DNA of 64,000 bases from Phytohabitans houttuyneae (GTDB lineage Bacteria > Actinomycetota > Actinomycetes > Mycobacteriales > Micromonosporaceae), in assembly GCF_011764425.1 (NCBI RefSeq), contig NZ_BLPF01000001.1, forward strand, positions 2,223,001-2,287,000, read 5' to 3'. The notes under the pieces were generated by a model that saw only the letters and a program-made list of their open reading frames with translations, was not told where the DNA came from and ran no database searches. The position numbers and the translations under genes were made by a program. Positions 46,277-55,037 of this stretch are shown in pieces; position 1 is the stretch's first letter; each line of letters starts with the position of its first letter.

Positions 46277-47095
46277 GTGCCCGAGGGTGACACCGTCTGG
46301 AACACCGCCCGCGCGCTGCACCGCGCCCTGGCCGGTGGGCGGGTCACGGCCAGCGACTTCCGGGTGCCGCAGCTCGCCACCGTCGACCTCACCGGCTGGA
46401 CGGTGCTCGAGTCGGCCAGCCGCGGCAAGCACCTGCTGCTGCGGCTGCGCGGCCCGGAGACAGGAGCGAGCGCGGACGGCGGCGACCGCGACGGTGGGCG
46501 GCACCTGACCCTCCACTCGCACCTGCGGATGGACGGGGCCTGGCGGGCGTACGCGCCGGGTGAAAGGTGGGCGGCCCGGCCGGCGCACCTGATCCGCGCG
46601 GTGCTGCGCACGGCCGACGCGGTGGCGGTCGGCTACCACATACACGATCTCGCGCTGGTCCCCTCCGAAGAGGAAAAGGGCCTGGTCGGGCACCTCGGGC
46701 CGGACCTGCTCGGCGCCGACTGGGATCCCGCGGAGGCGGTGCGGCGGCTGGCCGCGCAGCCGGACACCGCGATCGCCGAGGCGCTGCTCGACCAGCGCAA
46801 CCTCGCCGGCATCGGCAACCTCTACAAGTGCGAGGTGCTCTTCCTGCGCGGCGTCGACCCGTGGACACCGGTGCGGGACGTGCCCGACCTCGCGGCCATG
46901 GTCACGCTCGCCCAGAAGCTCCTGGCCGCCAACCGCGGGCGGTGGACGCAGTCGACGACGGGCTCGCTGCGCAAGACCGAGACCACTTATGTGTACGGGC
47001 GCCGCGCGCAGCCCTGCCGCCGCTGCGGCACAGCGATCCGGAAGGTGGAGCAGGCCGAGCGCGTCACGTACTGGTGCCCCCGCTGTCAGACGTGA
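46277..47095 (+). CDS. nei: Formamidopyrimidine/endonuclease VIII-type DNA glycosylase (Nei family)
   Basis: A 272-residue base-excision repair enzyme. After removal of the initiator residue the protein begins PEGDTVWNTA, with the catalytic proline and adjacent glutamate. The H2TH region reads LLDQRNLAGIGNLYKCEVLF, and the C-terminal zinc finger is C-x2-C-x16-C-x2-C (CRRC...CPRC). GTG 46277 follows AGGATAGGAG. It starts 5 bases after the WYL regulator stop, so it can be cotranscribed. Nei1 versus Nei2 assignment is not attempted. Confidence 0.92.
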   Translation: MPEGDTVWNTARALHRALAGGRVTASDFRVPQLATVDLTGWTVLESASRGKHLLLRLRGPETGASADGGDRDGGRHLTLHSHLRMDGAWRAYAPGERWAARPAHLIRAVLRTADAVAVGYHIHDLALVPSEEEKGLVGHLGPDLLGADWDPAEAVRRLAAQPDTAIAEALLDQRNLAGIGNLYKCEVLFLRGVDPWTPVRDVPDLAAMVTLAQKLLAANRGRWTQSTTGSLRKTETTYVYGRRAQPCRRCGTAIRKVEQAERVTYWCPRCQT

Positions 47096-47814
47096 CCCTC
47101 GCCCACCCGCGCGATCAGGTTGGCCGCGGCCGGCGGGTCACCCGGCAGCGGCGCGATCCGCACGTGGTCGATCATCGAGCGGACCGCGGCGGCCGCGTCG
47201 TCGCGGATGAGGGTCACCACCCTTTCGGGTGACATGCGGGCCATCGGCGCCTCGGCCGCAAAGAGCGAGGGGGTACGCGCGCCCGCCTCGAGCAGCAGCG
47301 TCACCGCCTCCCAGCCGCTGTCCGCCCCGGGCACCTCGACCGCGAGCACGGCCAGCCCGTCGGGCACCGCGTCCCGGTACAGCTCGGCGAAGCGGGCTCG
47401 CAGATGCTCGGCGCTCGCGAAGTCCGCGCAGAGAATCACCCGGACGGGTGCCAGCGCCACGCTCGCCCACGCCTGCACCAGCGCGCTCACCGCCGTGGTC
47501 GGCGGGCCGTCCGAGGCCAGCTGCTCGTACAGCGTGCGCACGTCGTCCAAGGTGTCCCGGATGCCGTACCCCGCCTGCGCCCGCTCCCGCCCCAACTGCG
47601 CGTACGCCGCCGCGGCCGCCCGCCCCTCGACGAGCGCGCGGGTGACCGCGTCCACCCCGGGGACCCACCAGTCCTCCGGCGCCCACCCCTGCTCCCTGGA
47701 ACCGGCGCGCCAGGCGTCGCGCAACGCCTCGCCGTCCGTCCGGTGCCGGTAGATCGTCCGGGCCCGCCGCTCCGCGGCCTTCGCCGAGAGCCACCGGTCG
47801 CCATCCATCGCCAT
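47086..47814 (-). CDS. Conserved actinobacterial protein, possibly with a degenerate GGDEF-like domain
   Basis: A 242-residue protein beginning AMDGDRWLSAKAAERRARTIYRHRTDG, with DWWVPGVDAVTRAL at residues 50-65. The second half (LVQAWASVALAPVRVILC, EHLRARFAELYRD) has the outline of a GGDEF fold without a GGDEF motif, so any cyclase activity is unlikely. I know this arrangement only as a family of uncharacterised Micromonosporaceae proteins. ATG 47814 has GGGAG 7 bases upstream; an upstream frame to 47871 adds nothing. Divergent from the sigma fusion at 48020 and overlapping nei by 10 bases at the ends. Confidence 0.65.
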   Translation of the reverse strand: MAMDGDRWLSAKAAERRARTIYRHRTDGEALRDAWRAGSREQGWAPEDWWVPGVDAVTRALVEGRAAAAAYAQLGRERAQAGYGIRDTLDDVRTLYEQLASDGPPTTAVSALVQAWASVALAPVRVILCADFASAEHLRARFAELYRDAVPDGLAVLAVEVPGADSGWEAVTLLLEAGARTPSLFAAEAPMARMSPERVVTLIRDDAAAAVRSMIDHVRIAPLPGDPPAAANLIARVGEGHV

Positions 47815-48019
47815 TAACCCGCTCCCACGTTCGGTGCGAAACCCTGGCCGTCCGGGCTTCGTCACCTCCACGACAGGGCGACCCCGGGGTTATGACTCCG
47901 ATTTTCGCGAGAGGATTAATCGGGACAACACGGACGGGTGGCGTGACAAGCCGCGAAGTGTGGCGTTGTCCCAGTGACTTCCCCCGAACGGTGCTTTCCC
48001 CGAACCCGTGGCAGGGCAG

Positions 48020-50358
48020 ATGACTGACTTCTCCGCCGACTCCGCGCAAGCCTCCGACGCGGAGCTGATCGCGGCCGTCCGCGGCGGCGACACCGCGGCC
48101 TACGAGTCGCTCTACCGCCGGCACGTGGAGGCCGCCCGCCGCATGACCCGCACGCTCGTGCCCGACCCGGCCGACGTGGAGGATCTCGTCGCCGAGGCGT
48201 TCGCGAAGCTGCTCGCGACGCTGGAGGAGGGCGGCGGGCCGGAGTCCGCTTTCCGGCCGTACCTGCTCACGACCATCCGCCGCCTCTTCTACGACCGGAC
48301 CCGCCGGGTCCGCCGCGAGTCGGTGACCGGCGACCCCGAGGCGCACGACCCCGGGGTGCCCTTCGTGGACACGGCCGTCCAGGGGATGGAGTACACCTTC
48401 GTCGCGCGCGCCTTCGCCCGCCTGCCCGAACACTGGCAGACCGTGCTGTGGCACACCGAGGTCGAGGGCGAGAATCCGGCCGACGTGGCGCCGCTGATGG
48501 GGCTGACGCCCAACGGCGTGGCGGCGATGGCGTACCGGGCCCGCGAGCGGCTGCGCCAGTACTACCTGCAGGAGCACATCGCCGCCGACCCGGACGACGA
48601 GTGCCGGTGGTCGATCGAGCGGCTGGGCGCGCACGTCCGCAGTGGACTGTCCCGGCGGGACAGCCGGCGCGTCGAGTCCCATCTGGACGAGTGCCGCCGC
48701 TGCCACCTGCTCTTCGTCGAGCTCGCCGAGGTGAACGCGGGCATGCGCGAGGTGCTTGCCGGTGCGCTGCTGGCCGGCTCGGCCGGTGCGTACCTCGGCG
48801 CCGGGGCTCCACCGCCGGCTCCGGGCTCGGGCTCGCCGGCCGGCTCGTGCGGCGCCGCTCGGTGCAGGTGGCGGCCGGCGCTGCGGCGGTGGCCGCGGCA
48901 GCCGCGCTCGTGATGCTGCTGGCCGGCCAGCCCGTACCGGTGGCCGAGCAGCCACCACCCGGTCCCCAGGCGGTCGCACCGCTGAACCCGCCCGCCGTGG
49001 CCCCGCCGGCCTCGCCCGCGCCGTCGACAGTGCCGCCGTCCACGGTGGCACCCTCGCGGCCGGCGACACCCGCACCCGTGACGCCGCCCTCGCCCTCGCC
49101 CACGCCGCGCGCGGTGCCGGTGACGGCGCGGCTGGAGCCGGTGGGCACGCTGGTGCGCGGTCGGCCGGGCGTGCTCGCGCTGACCGTCATCCACCCTGGA
49201 CAGTCCGGCGGCACCGGTGGCGGCTCCGCCCTGCCGGCCGCGCCGGACACCGGCCCGCTCACCGCGCAGGTGACGCTCCCTCGTGGAGTGTCGCTGCGCG
49301 CCGGTCCGGCCGGCGACGGGTGGACGTGCGCCGCCAGCCGGTGCGGGCGGGCCGCGCTGGCCGCCGGTGGCACCACCCGCGCGTACCTGCCGGTCGCGGT
49401 CTCCGGCACGGCCGGCGGCGAAGCACCGAGCGTGCGGCTCACCGCGCCCCGCGCCCGCACGGTCGCGGTCACCGCACCGGCCGGGGTACAGGCCACCGGC
49501 CTGCCCGCGGTCTTCGCCGGCACGGCGCCCGCCGCGCTCGCGGTCGGCGGCAACTCGCTGCTGTCCTGCGGCGGCACGTCGCGCACGTGCGGGGACGCGC
49601 GTTCGGGGCAGCGGGAGGCGGACAACGGCGACTACCACATGACGCGGTACGCCGACCCGCAGGCGCCGGCCGGTTACCCGTACGGCGCGGCGGTCAGCGC
49701 AGCCACGATCCCGGTCCGCGGCAAGGTGCTCTGGGCCGGCCTCTACTGGTCCGGCACCGGACCCCGGCCGAACGAACCTGTCGCGCGGCTGCGTCCGCCC
49801 GGCGCGGACGGGTACGTGCCGGTGAGCGCCACGCGCGTGGACACGGCGTCGGGCGGTGACTTCGGCGCCGTGTACCAGGCGTGGGCCGACGTCACCTCAC
49901 TGGTGCGGGGCAGCCGCGGCGGCACGTGGTGGGTGGCGGTGGACAAGCAGGCGTTCAAGGGCGGCTACAACGCGTACGGCGGCTGGGCTCTGCTCCTGGT
50001 CGTCGACGGCGGCGGTCCACAGCGGACGGTCGCGGTGTTCGACGGCTTCACGCCGCTGTCCCGCGGAGCCTCCTACTCGTCCCCACTGTGGGCGGTGCCC
50101 GGGGCGGCGAGCGTCGGGCTTGTCGCGTGGGAGGGCGACCGGGTGCTCGCCGGTGACCGGCTGGCGGTCGGCGGCGCGGCGGTCGGCGGCGACAACGTGG
50201 CCGCGGGCCGGGCGGACGGCACACCGGCGGGCTGGCACACGCTCGGCACGGACGCCCGCGTGCTCCCCGCCCGCCCGCGCAGCCCCGCGCTCACCGCCTC
50301 GGCGGCGACGGACGCGTGGCTGCTCGGCCCGGTGGCTCTCGTGACCGGTCCTAACTGA
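48020..50358 (+). CDS. ECF sigma factor fused to zinc-binding anti-sigma-like segment, membrane span and extracytoplasmic domain; one frame break
   Basis: Residues about 10-175 form sigma regions 2 and 4 (AYESLYRRHVEAARRM, DVEDLVAEAFAKLL; TVLWHTEVEGENPADVAPLMGL). Then HLDECRRC (H-x3-C-x2-C) gives an anti-sigma zinc motif. The frame breaks in 48803-48810; one added base continues into a membrane span (AAVAAAAALVMLL), a Pro/Ala/Thr-rich linker of about 70 residues, and a roughly 380-residue exported part with Cys pairs and segments such as KVLWAGLYWSGTG and WWVAVDKQAFKGGYNAYGGW. Repaired length 779. The plan implies a membrane-held sigma released by proteolysis when the outer domain senses a signal. 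ATG 48020 is preferred to GTG 48008. Confidence 0.85.
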
Positions 50359-50728
50359 AGCTGTACGGCCCGAAGCGGCCCCACGCCACGATGGCGCAGA
50401 GCACGAGCAGCACGAGGTTGGCGGCGACCATCGGCCACTCCTTGCGGCGCCCGTGCACGATCGCCGCGCCGATCATCACGATCACCAGGCCCGTGGCGGC
50501 GATCGGCACGAGCACCGGGGCGATGTCGAGGATCGCCGGCAGGACAAGCCCGATGCCGCCGAGCAGGTCGGCCGCGCCGATCGCCTTCACGGTGCCGGGC
50601 GAGTAGCTGTCGACCCAGCCGAGCCCGGACGCGGCAAGCTTTTCCTTCGACTGCACGAGCTTCAGCAGCCCGGCGATGACGAAGGCGGCGGCGAGCACGC
50701 CAGCAATGATCCACAACACCACGTTCAC
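50351..50728 (-). CDS. DoxX-family membrane protein
   Basis: A 125-residue protein with four hydrophobic spans (WIIAGVLAAAFVIAGLLKL, AADLLGGIGLVLPAI, VPIAATGLVIVMIGAAIVHG, VAANLVLLVLCAIVAW), the DoxX pattern. Cellular role unknown; DoxX-like proteins are linked to redox or quinone-related membrane functions. Divergent from a MarR regulator with an operator-like spacer, so probably repressed by it. Its end overlaps the sigma fusion by 8 bases. Confidence 0.88.
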   Translation of the reverse strand: MNVVLWIIAGVLAAAFVIAGLLKLVQSKEKLAASGLGWVDSYSPGTVKAIGAADLLGGIGLVLPAILDIAPVLVPIAATGLVIVMIGAAIVHGRRKEWPMVAANLVLLVLCAIVAWGRFGPYSFS

Positions 50729-50740
50729 TGCGCCTCCACG

Positions 50741-50784
50741 TCACTTAAAGCGTGAACCGCAAGCTAGTGCTTGATCACTTAAAG
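50741..50784. promoter_or_regulatory. MarR/DoxX divergent control region
   Basis: TCACTTAAAG occurs twice (50741-50750 and 50775-50784), flanking the inverted repeat CAAGC-TAGT-GCTTG (50760-50773). The symmetrical AT-rich block fits MarR dimers bound over both promoters. Confidence 0.6.
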
Positions 50785-50809
50785 ACGCAAGTAAAGATAT
50801 GATCTCGGG

Positions 50810-51283
50810 GTGGAGCCGAGGTGGCTGGACGCCGGCGAGCAGGAGACGTGGCTCGCCCTCGTGAGCGTCCTCATCCGGCTGCCGGCGGCGCTCGACCGGC
50901 AGTTGCAGCGGGACGCCGGGATAAGCCACTTCGAGTACCAGGTGCTCGCCGGCCTTTCCATGTCGCCGCGGCGGACGCTGCGGATGAGCGATCTGGCCAC
51001 CTTCGCCGACGCGTCGCTGCCCCGCCTCTCCCAGGTGGTCGCCCGGCTGGAGCGGCGCGGCTGGGTGCGGCGCGCACCCGACCCCGACGACGGCCGCTAC
51101 ACGCTGGCGATCCTCACCGATGACGGCTGGGACAAGGTGGTGGCGACCGCCCCCGGACACGTCGAGGAGGTGCGCCGCCTCGTATTCGACCCGACGACCA
51201 GGGCACAGCAGCACCAGCTCGGCACGATCGGGAGGCGCATCATGGGTGCCATCGACCCGGACGGCCCCTGCCCGCCGCGCTGA
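50810..51283 (+). CDS. MarR-family transcriptional regulator
   Basis: A 157-residue winged-helix regulator: ISHFEYQVLAGLSMSPRRTLRMSDLA, recognition helix DASLPRLSQVVARLERRGW and wing RRAPDPDDGRYTLAILTDDG. GTG 50810 is used; it follows a purine-rich GATATGATCTCGGG stretch. Probably controls itself and the divergent doxX gene through the spacer. Confidence 0.92.
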   Translation: MEPRWLDAGEQETWLALVSVLIRLPAALDRQLQRDAGISHFEYQVLAGLSMSPRRTLRMSDLATFADASLPRLSQVVARLERRGWVRRAPDPDDGRYTLAILTDDGWDKVVATAPGHVEEVRRLVFDPTTRAQQHQLGTIGRRIMGAIDPDGPCPPR

Positions 51284-51343
51284 GATGCCGGGAGCCGCCG
51301 CAGGCGGCCGCTCTGACCGTGACCAACCGCGAAGGGTGAGGCC

Positions 51344-51387
51344 GCGGGAGCAACGGTCCGGACCACGACGGGCGTCGCGGTAGCTCG
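51344..51387. repeat. Dispersed 44-bp repeat, copy 3
   Basis: Same unit as 29835 and 39976, with a few substitutions in the right half (CACGACGGGCGTCGCGG) and an intact GGTCCGGACC core. It lies between marR and the converging pspM. Confidence 0.82.
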
Positions 51388-51409
51388 AATCCGTGTCTGT
51401 AAAGGGCCC

Positions 51410-52218
51410 TCAGGCGGTCTGGGGTGGCGTGCGCAGCTGGTCGGGGATGCGCATCGGCTCGGTGAGGTCGCGCAGCTCGGCGAGCCCGGCCGCGACCCCG
51501 CGCAGCATGTCGCTCGCCTCGGTGAGCCGCGAGACGGCAGGGTGCTCGGTGGCGGCGCGGCCGTCCTCGGCCACGTAGCTGGCGGCGGCCGCGACAAGCC
51601 GCTCGTAGGCCACGACACCGCTGTCCAGCTGCTCGACCAGCGTGCGCCGCGCCTCCTCCAGCGCGGGCCGCGAGTCGGGCGGCGCGAAACGCAGGGCCTT
51701 GTCGACGCTCGCCACCCGGTGGGCAAGGTCGCGCAGCGACTGCTCGGCCACCGCGGCCTCCAGCACGGCGGGCTCGCCGGGACCGGTCAGCCGGCTGGAC
51801 AGGCCGGAGAGGGTGAGCGACGCGCGGTCGAGGCGGGTCCAGTGCCCGAGCGCCGCCGAGCCGCGCATCGAAAAGCGGGCCTGCTGGCGGCGGACCTCGT
51901 CGAGGGCGGAGCGGCCGACCGGCAGGCGCTGGACGGCGGCCAGCAGCTTGGCGCGGGCCTGCTCCCCGGCCGCGACGGGGTCGAGCGGTGGCGGCGCGGG
52001 CTCGGCGGCCAGCGCGCGGAAGTCGACCCACCGCCACGCGGCGAGCGCGATCGAGCCGCCGGCCGCGGCGGCCCAGGCCGCGTCGGGCAGGCCAAGGCCG
52101 GAATACGGCGTGAGCACCGCCGCGGCACCCCCAGGCCCGCGGCGAGCACGCTCCACCGGCGCGCGGAACGGCGCAGCCGGCGAAGCCGCCGGAAGTAGCG
52201 GGCCCGGGGATCCTTCAC
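51410..52218 (-). CDS. pspM: PspM-like phage-shock envelope-stress protein, one frame break
   Basis: The start KDPRARYFRRLRRLRRSARRW and two short hydrophobic stretches (LTPYSGLGLPDAAWAAAAGGSIALAAW) are followed by a long helical region, as in actinobacterial PspM, the membrane partner next to PspA. The frame breaks at the C5 run 52128-52132; one extra base joins SVLAAGLG to GAAAVLTPY, giving 269 residues. Twelve bases downstream of pspA in the same operon. Confidence 0.85.
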
Positions 52219-52230
52219 CGCATGCTCCCG

Positions 52231-53094
52231 CTAGCCGGCCGCGCTGGCGTCGCCGGCGGACTTTTCCTTGTTGGCCAAGCTCGCCCGGATCTGGTCGAGG
52301 CGCGCGACCCCGGCCGAGTCGGCGGGGCTCGCCTGCTCGACGGCGGGGGTCGCTGGCTTGGAGGCCAGCTTGTCGCCGGCCATGCTGGCCCGGATCTGCT
52401 CCAGCCGCGAGGAGCCGGCGAGGTCCAACGTGGACTTCTGGATCTCGAGCATGCGGCCCTCGACCGAGTTGCCGGCCAGCTCGGCGCGGCCCATCGCGTT
52501 GGCGTAGCGGCGCTCGATCTTTTCGCGCACCTCGTCGAGCGACGGCGTGTTGCCCGGCGCGGCCAGCGCGGACATCGACTCCAGCGAGCGGGCCACGCTC
52601 TCCTGCATCTTGGCCTGCTCGAGCTGGCTCAGCAGCTTGGTGCGCTCGGCCAGCTTCTGCTGCAGGACCATCGCGTTGTTTTCGACCGCCTGGCGGGCCT
52701 GGCCCGCGGCGCCGAGCGCCTGGTCGTGCAGCGTCTTGAGGTCTTCCATCGACTGCTCGGCGGCGACCAGCTGGGTGGCGAGCGTCTGTGCGGTCTGCTC
52801 GTACTTACCCGCCTCGGGCTCGTCGCCGCCGGCCCGGGACTTGTCCGCGAGCACCAGCGCCTGGCGGGCCATCGACTGGAGCTTTTCCACCTCGGACATC
52901 TGGCGGGAGAGCTTCATCTCGAGCTGCCGCTGGTTACCGATGACGGCGGCCGCCTGCTGGACGAGCGCCTGGTGCTGGCGCTGCGCGTCTTCGATCGCCT
53001 GCTGGATCTGCACCTTGGGATCGGCGTACTCGTCGATCTTGGCGCCGAACAACGCCAAAAAGTAGCGCCAGCCCTTGACGAACGGGTTCGCCAT
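52231..53094 (-). CDS. pspA: PspA/Vipp1 (IM30) membrane-stress protein
   Basis: A 287-residue, almost wholly coiled-coil ESCRT-III-like protein that coats and repairs stressed inner membrane. The N-terminal amphipathic helix ([21 protein letters not shown]), the [14 protein letters not shown] motif and long Gln/Glu/Lys heptads are diagnostic. The C-terminal extension has two similar segments (LEQIRASMA and LDQIRASLA). Downstream of clgR, as in mycobacteria. Confidence 0.95.
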   Translation of the reverse strand: MANPFVKGWRYFLALFGAKIDEYADPKVQIQQAIEDAQRQHQALVQQAAAVIGNQRQLEMKLSRQMSEVEKLQSMARQALVLADKSRAGGDEPEAGKYEQTAQTLATQLVAAEQSMEDLKTLHDQALGAAGQARQAVENNAMVLQQKLAERTKLLSQLEQAKMQESVARSLESMSALAAPGNTPSLDEVREKIERRYANAMGRAELAGNSVEGRMLEIQKSTLDLAGSSRLEQIRASMAGDKLASKPATPAVEQASPADSAGVARLDQIRASLANKEKSAGDASAAG

Positions 53095-53284
53095 CTCCGC
53101 GGTATCCCCTCAGTGTCAGCACTCTGGTCGGGCCGCCACCGCTGGGACGACAGGCCCCCGCGGTCCGGCAGAGTTCCATACTCCCAGCCCGGCGCCAACC
53201 CGTCATGCGACCTCAGGGGGATATCCGGGTATGTGCCGACGCGCCTGGGTGGCTGCCGCCCCGCAGGCGTCAACCCTACGCGCG

Positions 53285-53833
53285 TCAGGCGACGCAGACT
53301 ACATCGCGGTCGCGCGGGGTGGGACGCACGGTGCGCGTGGTGCGCAGGACCGCGGCCAGCGGGGTGTCCTGGCGGACGGAGACGGAGACCGCACCGTCGG
53401 TGATCTTGCCAGAAGCGACCTTGCTGGGCCTGGCCATGCGGTGCACCGCGGCCTCGGGCTGGCTCGGGGTCTCCTCGCCGGCGCCCGCCTTGGCCGGCAC
53501 CGGGGCCGGTGCCGGGGTGGGCGCGGGAGTGCTCGACGGCGGCGTCTCGCGGCTCTCGCGCGCGCCGCCCTGTGCCGGGACGAGCACGTGCTCCATCTGC
53601 TCGGCCAGCGCCATCTCGTCGCTGACCTCGCGCAACAGCTCCGAGAGCTGGGCGCCGAGGGCCTCGCAGATCGAGGCGAGCAGCTCGCTGGACGCCTCCT
53701 TCTGCCCCCGCTCGATCTCGGAGAGATATCCGAGGCTCACGTTGGCAGCGGTGGAGACCTCGCGCAGGGTGCGGTGCTGCCCCTGCCGGCGCGCGCGTAG
53801 TGCGTCACCGATCACACGGCGTAGCAGGATCAT
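53285..53833 (-). CDS. clgR: ClgR-type XRE transcriptional activator
   Basis: A 182-residue protein. The HTH covers about residues 20-75 ([34 protein letters not shown]) and is characteristic of ClgR, which activates clp protease and psp genes. A Pro/Ala-rich linker (about 100-130) and a C-terminal segment ending VVCVA follow; a small hydrophobic C-terminus fits the ClpP-dependent turnover known for ClgR (inference). Upstream of pspA by 190 bases, which probably hold a pspA promoter. Confidence 0.92.
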   Translation of the reverse strand: MILLRRVIGDALRARRQGQHRTLREVSTAANVSLGYLSEIERGQKEASSELLASICEALGAQLSELLREVSDEMALAEQMEHVLVPAQGGARESRETPPSSTPAPTPAPAPVPAKAGAGEETPSQPEAAVHRMARPSKVASGKITDGAVSVSVRQDTPLAAVLRTTRTVRPTPRDRDVVCVA

Positions 53834-53960
53834 CGCACCTCCCCTGGAAACGCTGCCCGCAACGTTACCCGCTTCCAGGCCCGGCGACAGCTTCCCACTT
53901 GCGCAACCTTGCTGGCCGCACCTGTTCCGTGACCAACCGGAGGAGGCGGCCCAAGATTCC

Positions 53961-55037
53961 TCAGAGGCGGTCCATGAGCAGGCGGAGGGCCTCGACGACG
54001 CTCGCCGCGCGGATGGCTGGGCGGCCGCCGTCCAGCGAGAGTTCGCGCACGGCTGAACCGGTCGGGCCGGCCACGGCCACGTAGACGAGGCCCACGGGCT
54101 TGCCGCCCTGCGGCTCCGGGCCGGCGACTCCCGTAGTGGACACCCCCCAGTCGGCGCCGCAGCGGGCCCGGCCGCCCTCGGCCAGCGCGAGCGCCACGTC
54201 CGGGTCGACCGGGCCGCGCTCGTCGAGCAGCTCCTCCGGCACTCCGGCCAGCGCCGCCTTGAGTTCGGTCGCGTAGACCACCAGGCCGCCGCGGAAGACC
54301 GCGCTCGCGCCGGCCACCTCGACGACCGTGGCCGCGACGAGGCCGCCGGTGAGCGACTCGACGGTGGCGAGCGTCTCTTTCCGCTCCGCCAGGGCGTGCA
54401 CCACTCCTGCGGCAGCCGGTGGGACGGTGGCCGGGCTCAGCGCTTCAGGCACGCGCCGCCCCCGCATGCGCAGGGCCCGGAGGGTGTAGTCGAGGCCTGT
54501 GGCGACGGTCACGGCGACCGCGGCCGCCATGATCCACGGGCCGACGTCGGCGAGCGGCTCGGGAAACGGCCACAGGTACCACCCGATCGCCAGGATCTGG
54601 AGCGTCGTCTTGATCTTGCCGCCCCGGCTGGCCGCGATCACGCCGTACCGGATCACCCAGAAGCGCAGCAGCGTCACGCCCACCTCGCGCACCAGGATCA
54701 CCACCGTCACCCACCAGGGCAGCCGGTCGTACCAGGACAGCAGCACCAGCGCCGCGCCGGTGAGCGCCTTGTCGGCGATCGGGTCGGCGACCTTGCCGAA
54801 CGAGGTGATCAGCCCATACCGCCGGGCGATCCAGCCGTCGACGAAGTCGGTCAGCGACGCGAGCCCGAACGTCAGGCAGGCCGCGATCCGCCAGTCTCGC
54901 CCGATCATGTCGGACGCCACGACCATCGCCACGAACAGCGGCACCATGACCAGCCGGAGCGCGGTGATCGCGTTCGCCGCGTTGACGAGCGGGACGGGAG
55001 GCACGGGCACCGCCTGTACGGCCGGCTCGCCGGTCAC
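53961..55037 (-). CDS. pgsA: Phosphatidylglycerophosphate synthase PgsA joined to CinA C-terminal (PncC) domain
   Basis: Residues 1-200: CDP-alcohol phosphatidyltransferase with the motif D-x2-D-G-x2-A-R-x8-G-x3-D-x3-D ([15 protein letters not shown]...[10 protein letters not shown]), which makes phosphatidylglycerophosphate. Residues 210-358: CinA C-terminal domain ([40 protein letters not shown]), nicotinamide-nucleotide amidohydrolase. The two are usually separate overlapping genes. Adding one G at the C5/G5 run 54459-54463 would end PgsA at a TGA and leave a GTG start for CinA, so the fusion may be an artefact. GTG 55037 overlaps the rimO stop. Confidence 0.88.
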   Translation of the reverse strand: MTGEPAVQAVPVPPVPLVNAANAITALRLVMVPLFVAMVVASDMIGRDWRIAACLTFGLASLTDFVDGWIARRYGLITSFGKVADPIADKALTGAALVLLSWYDRLPWWVTVVILVREVGVTLLRFWVIRYGVIAASRGGKIKTTLQILAIGWYLWPFPEPLADVGPWIMAAAVAVTVATGLDYTLRALRMRGRRVPEALSPATVPPAAAGVVHALAERKETLATVESLTGGLVAATVVEVAGASAVFRGGLVVYATELKAALAGVPEELLDERGPVDPDVALALAEGGRARCGADWGVSTTGVAGPEPQGGKPVGLVYVAVAGPTGSAVRELSLDGGRPAIRAASVVEALRLLMDRL

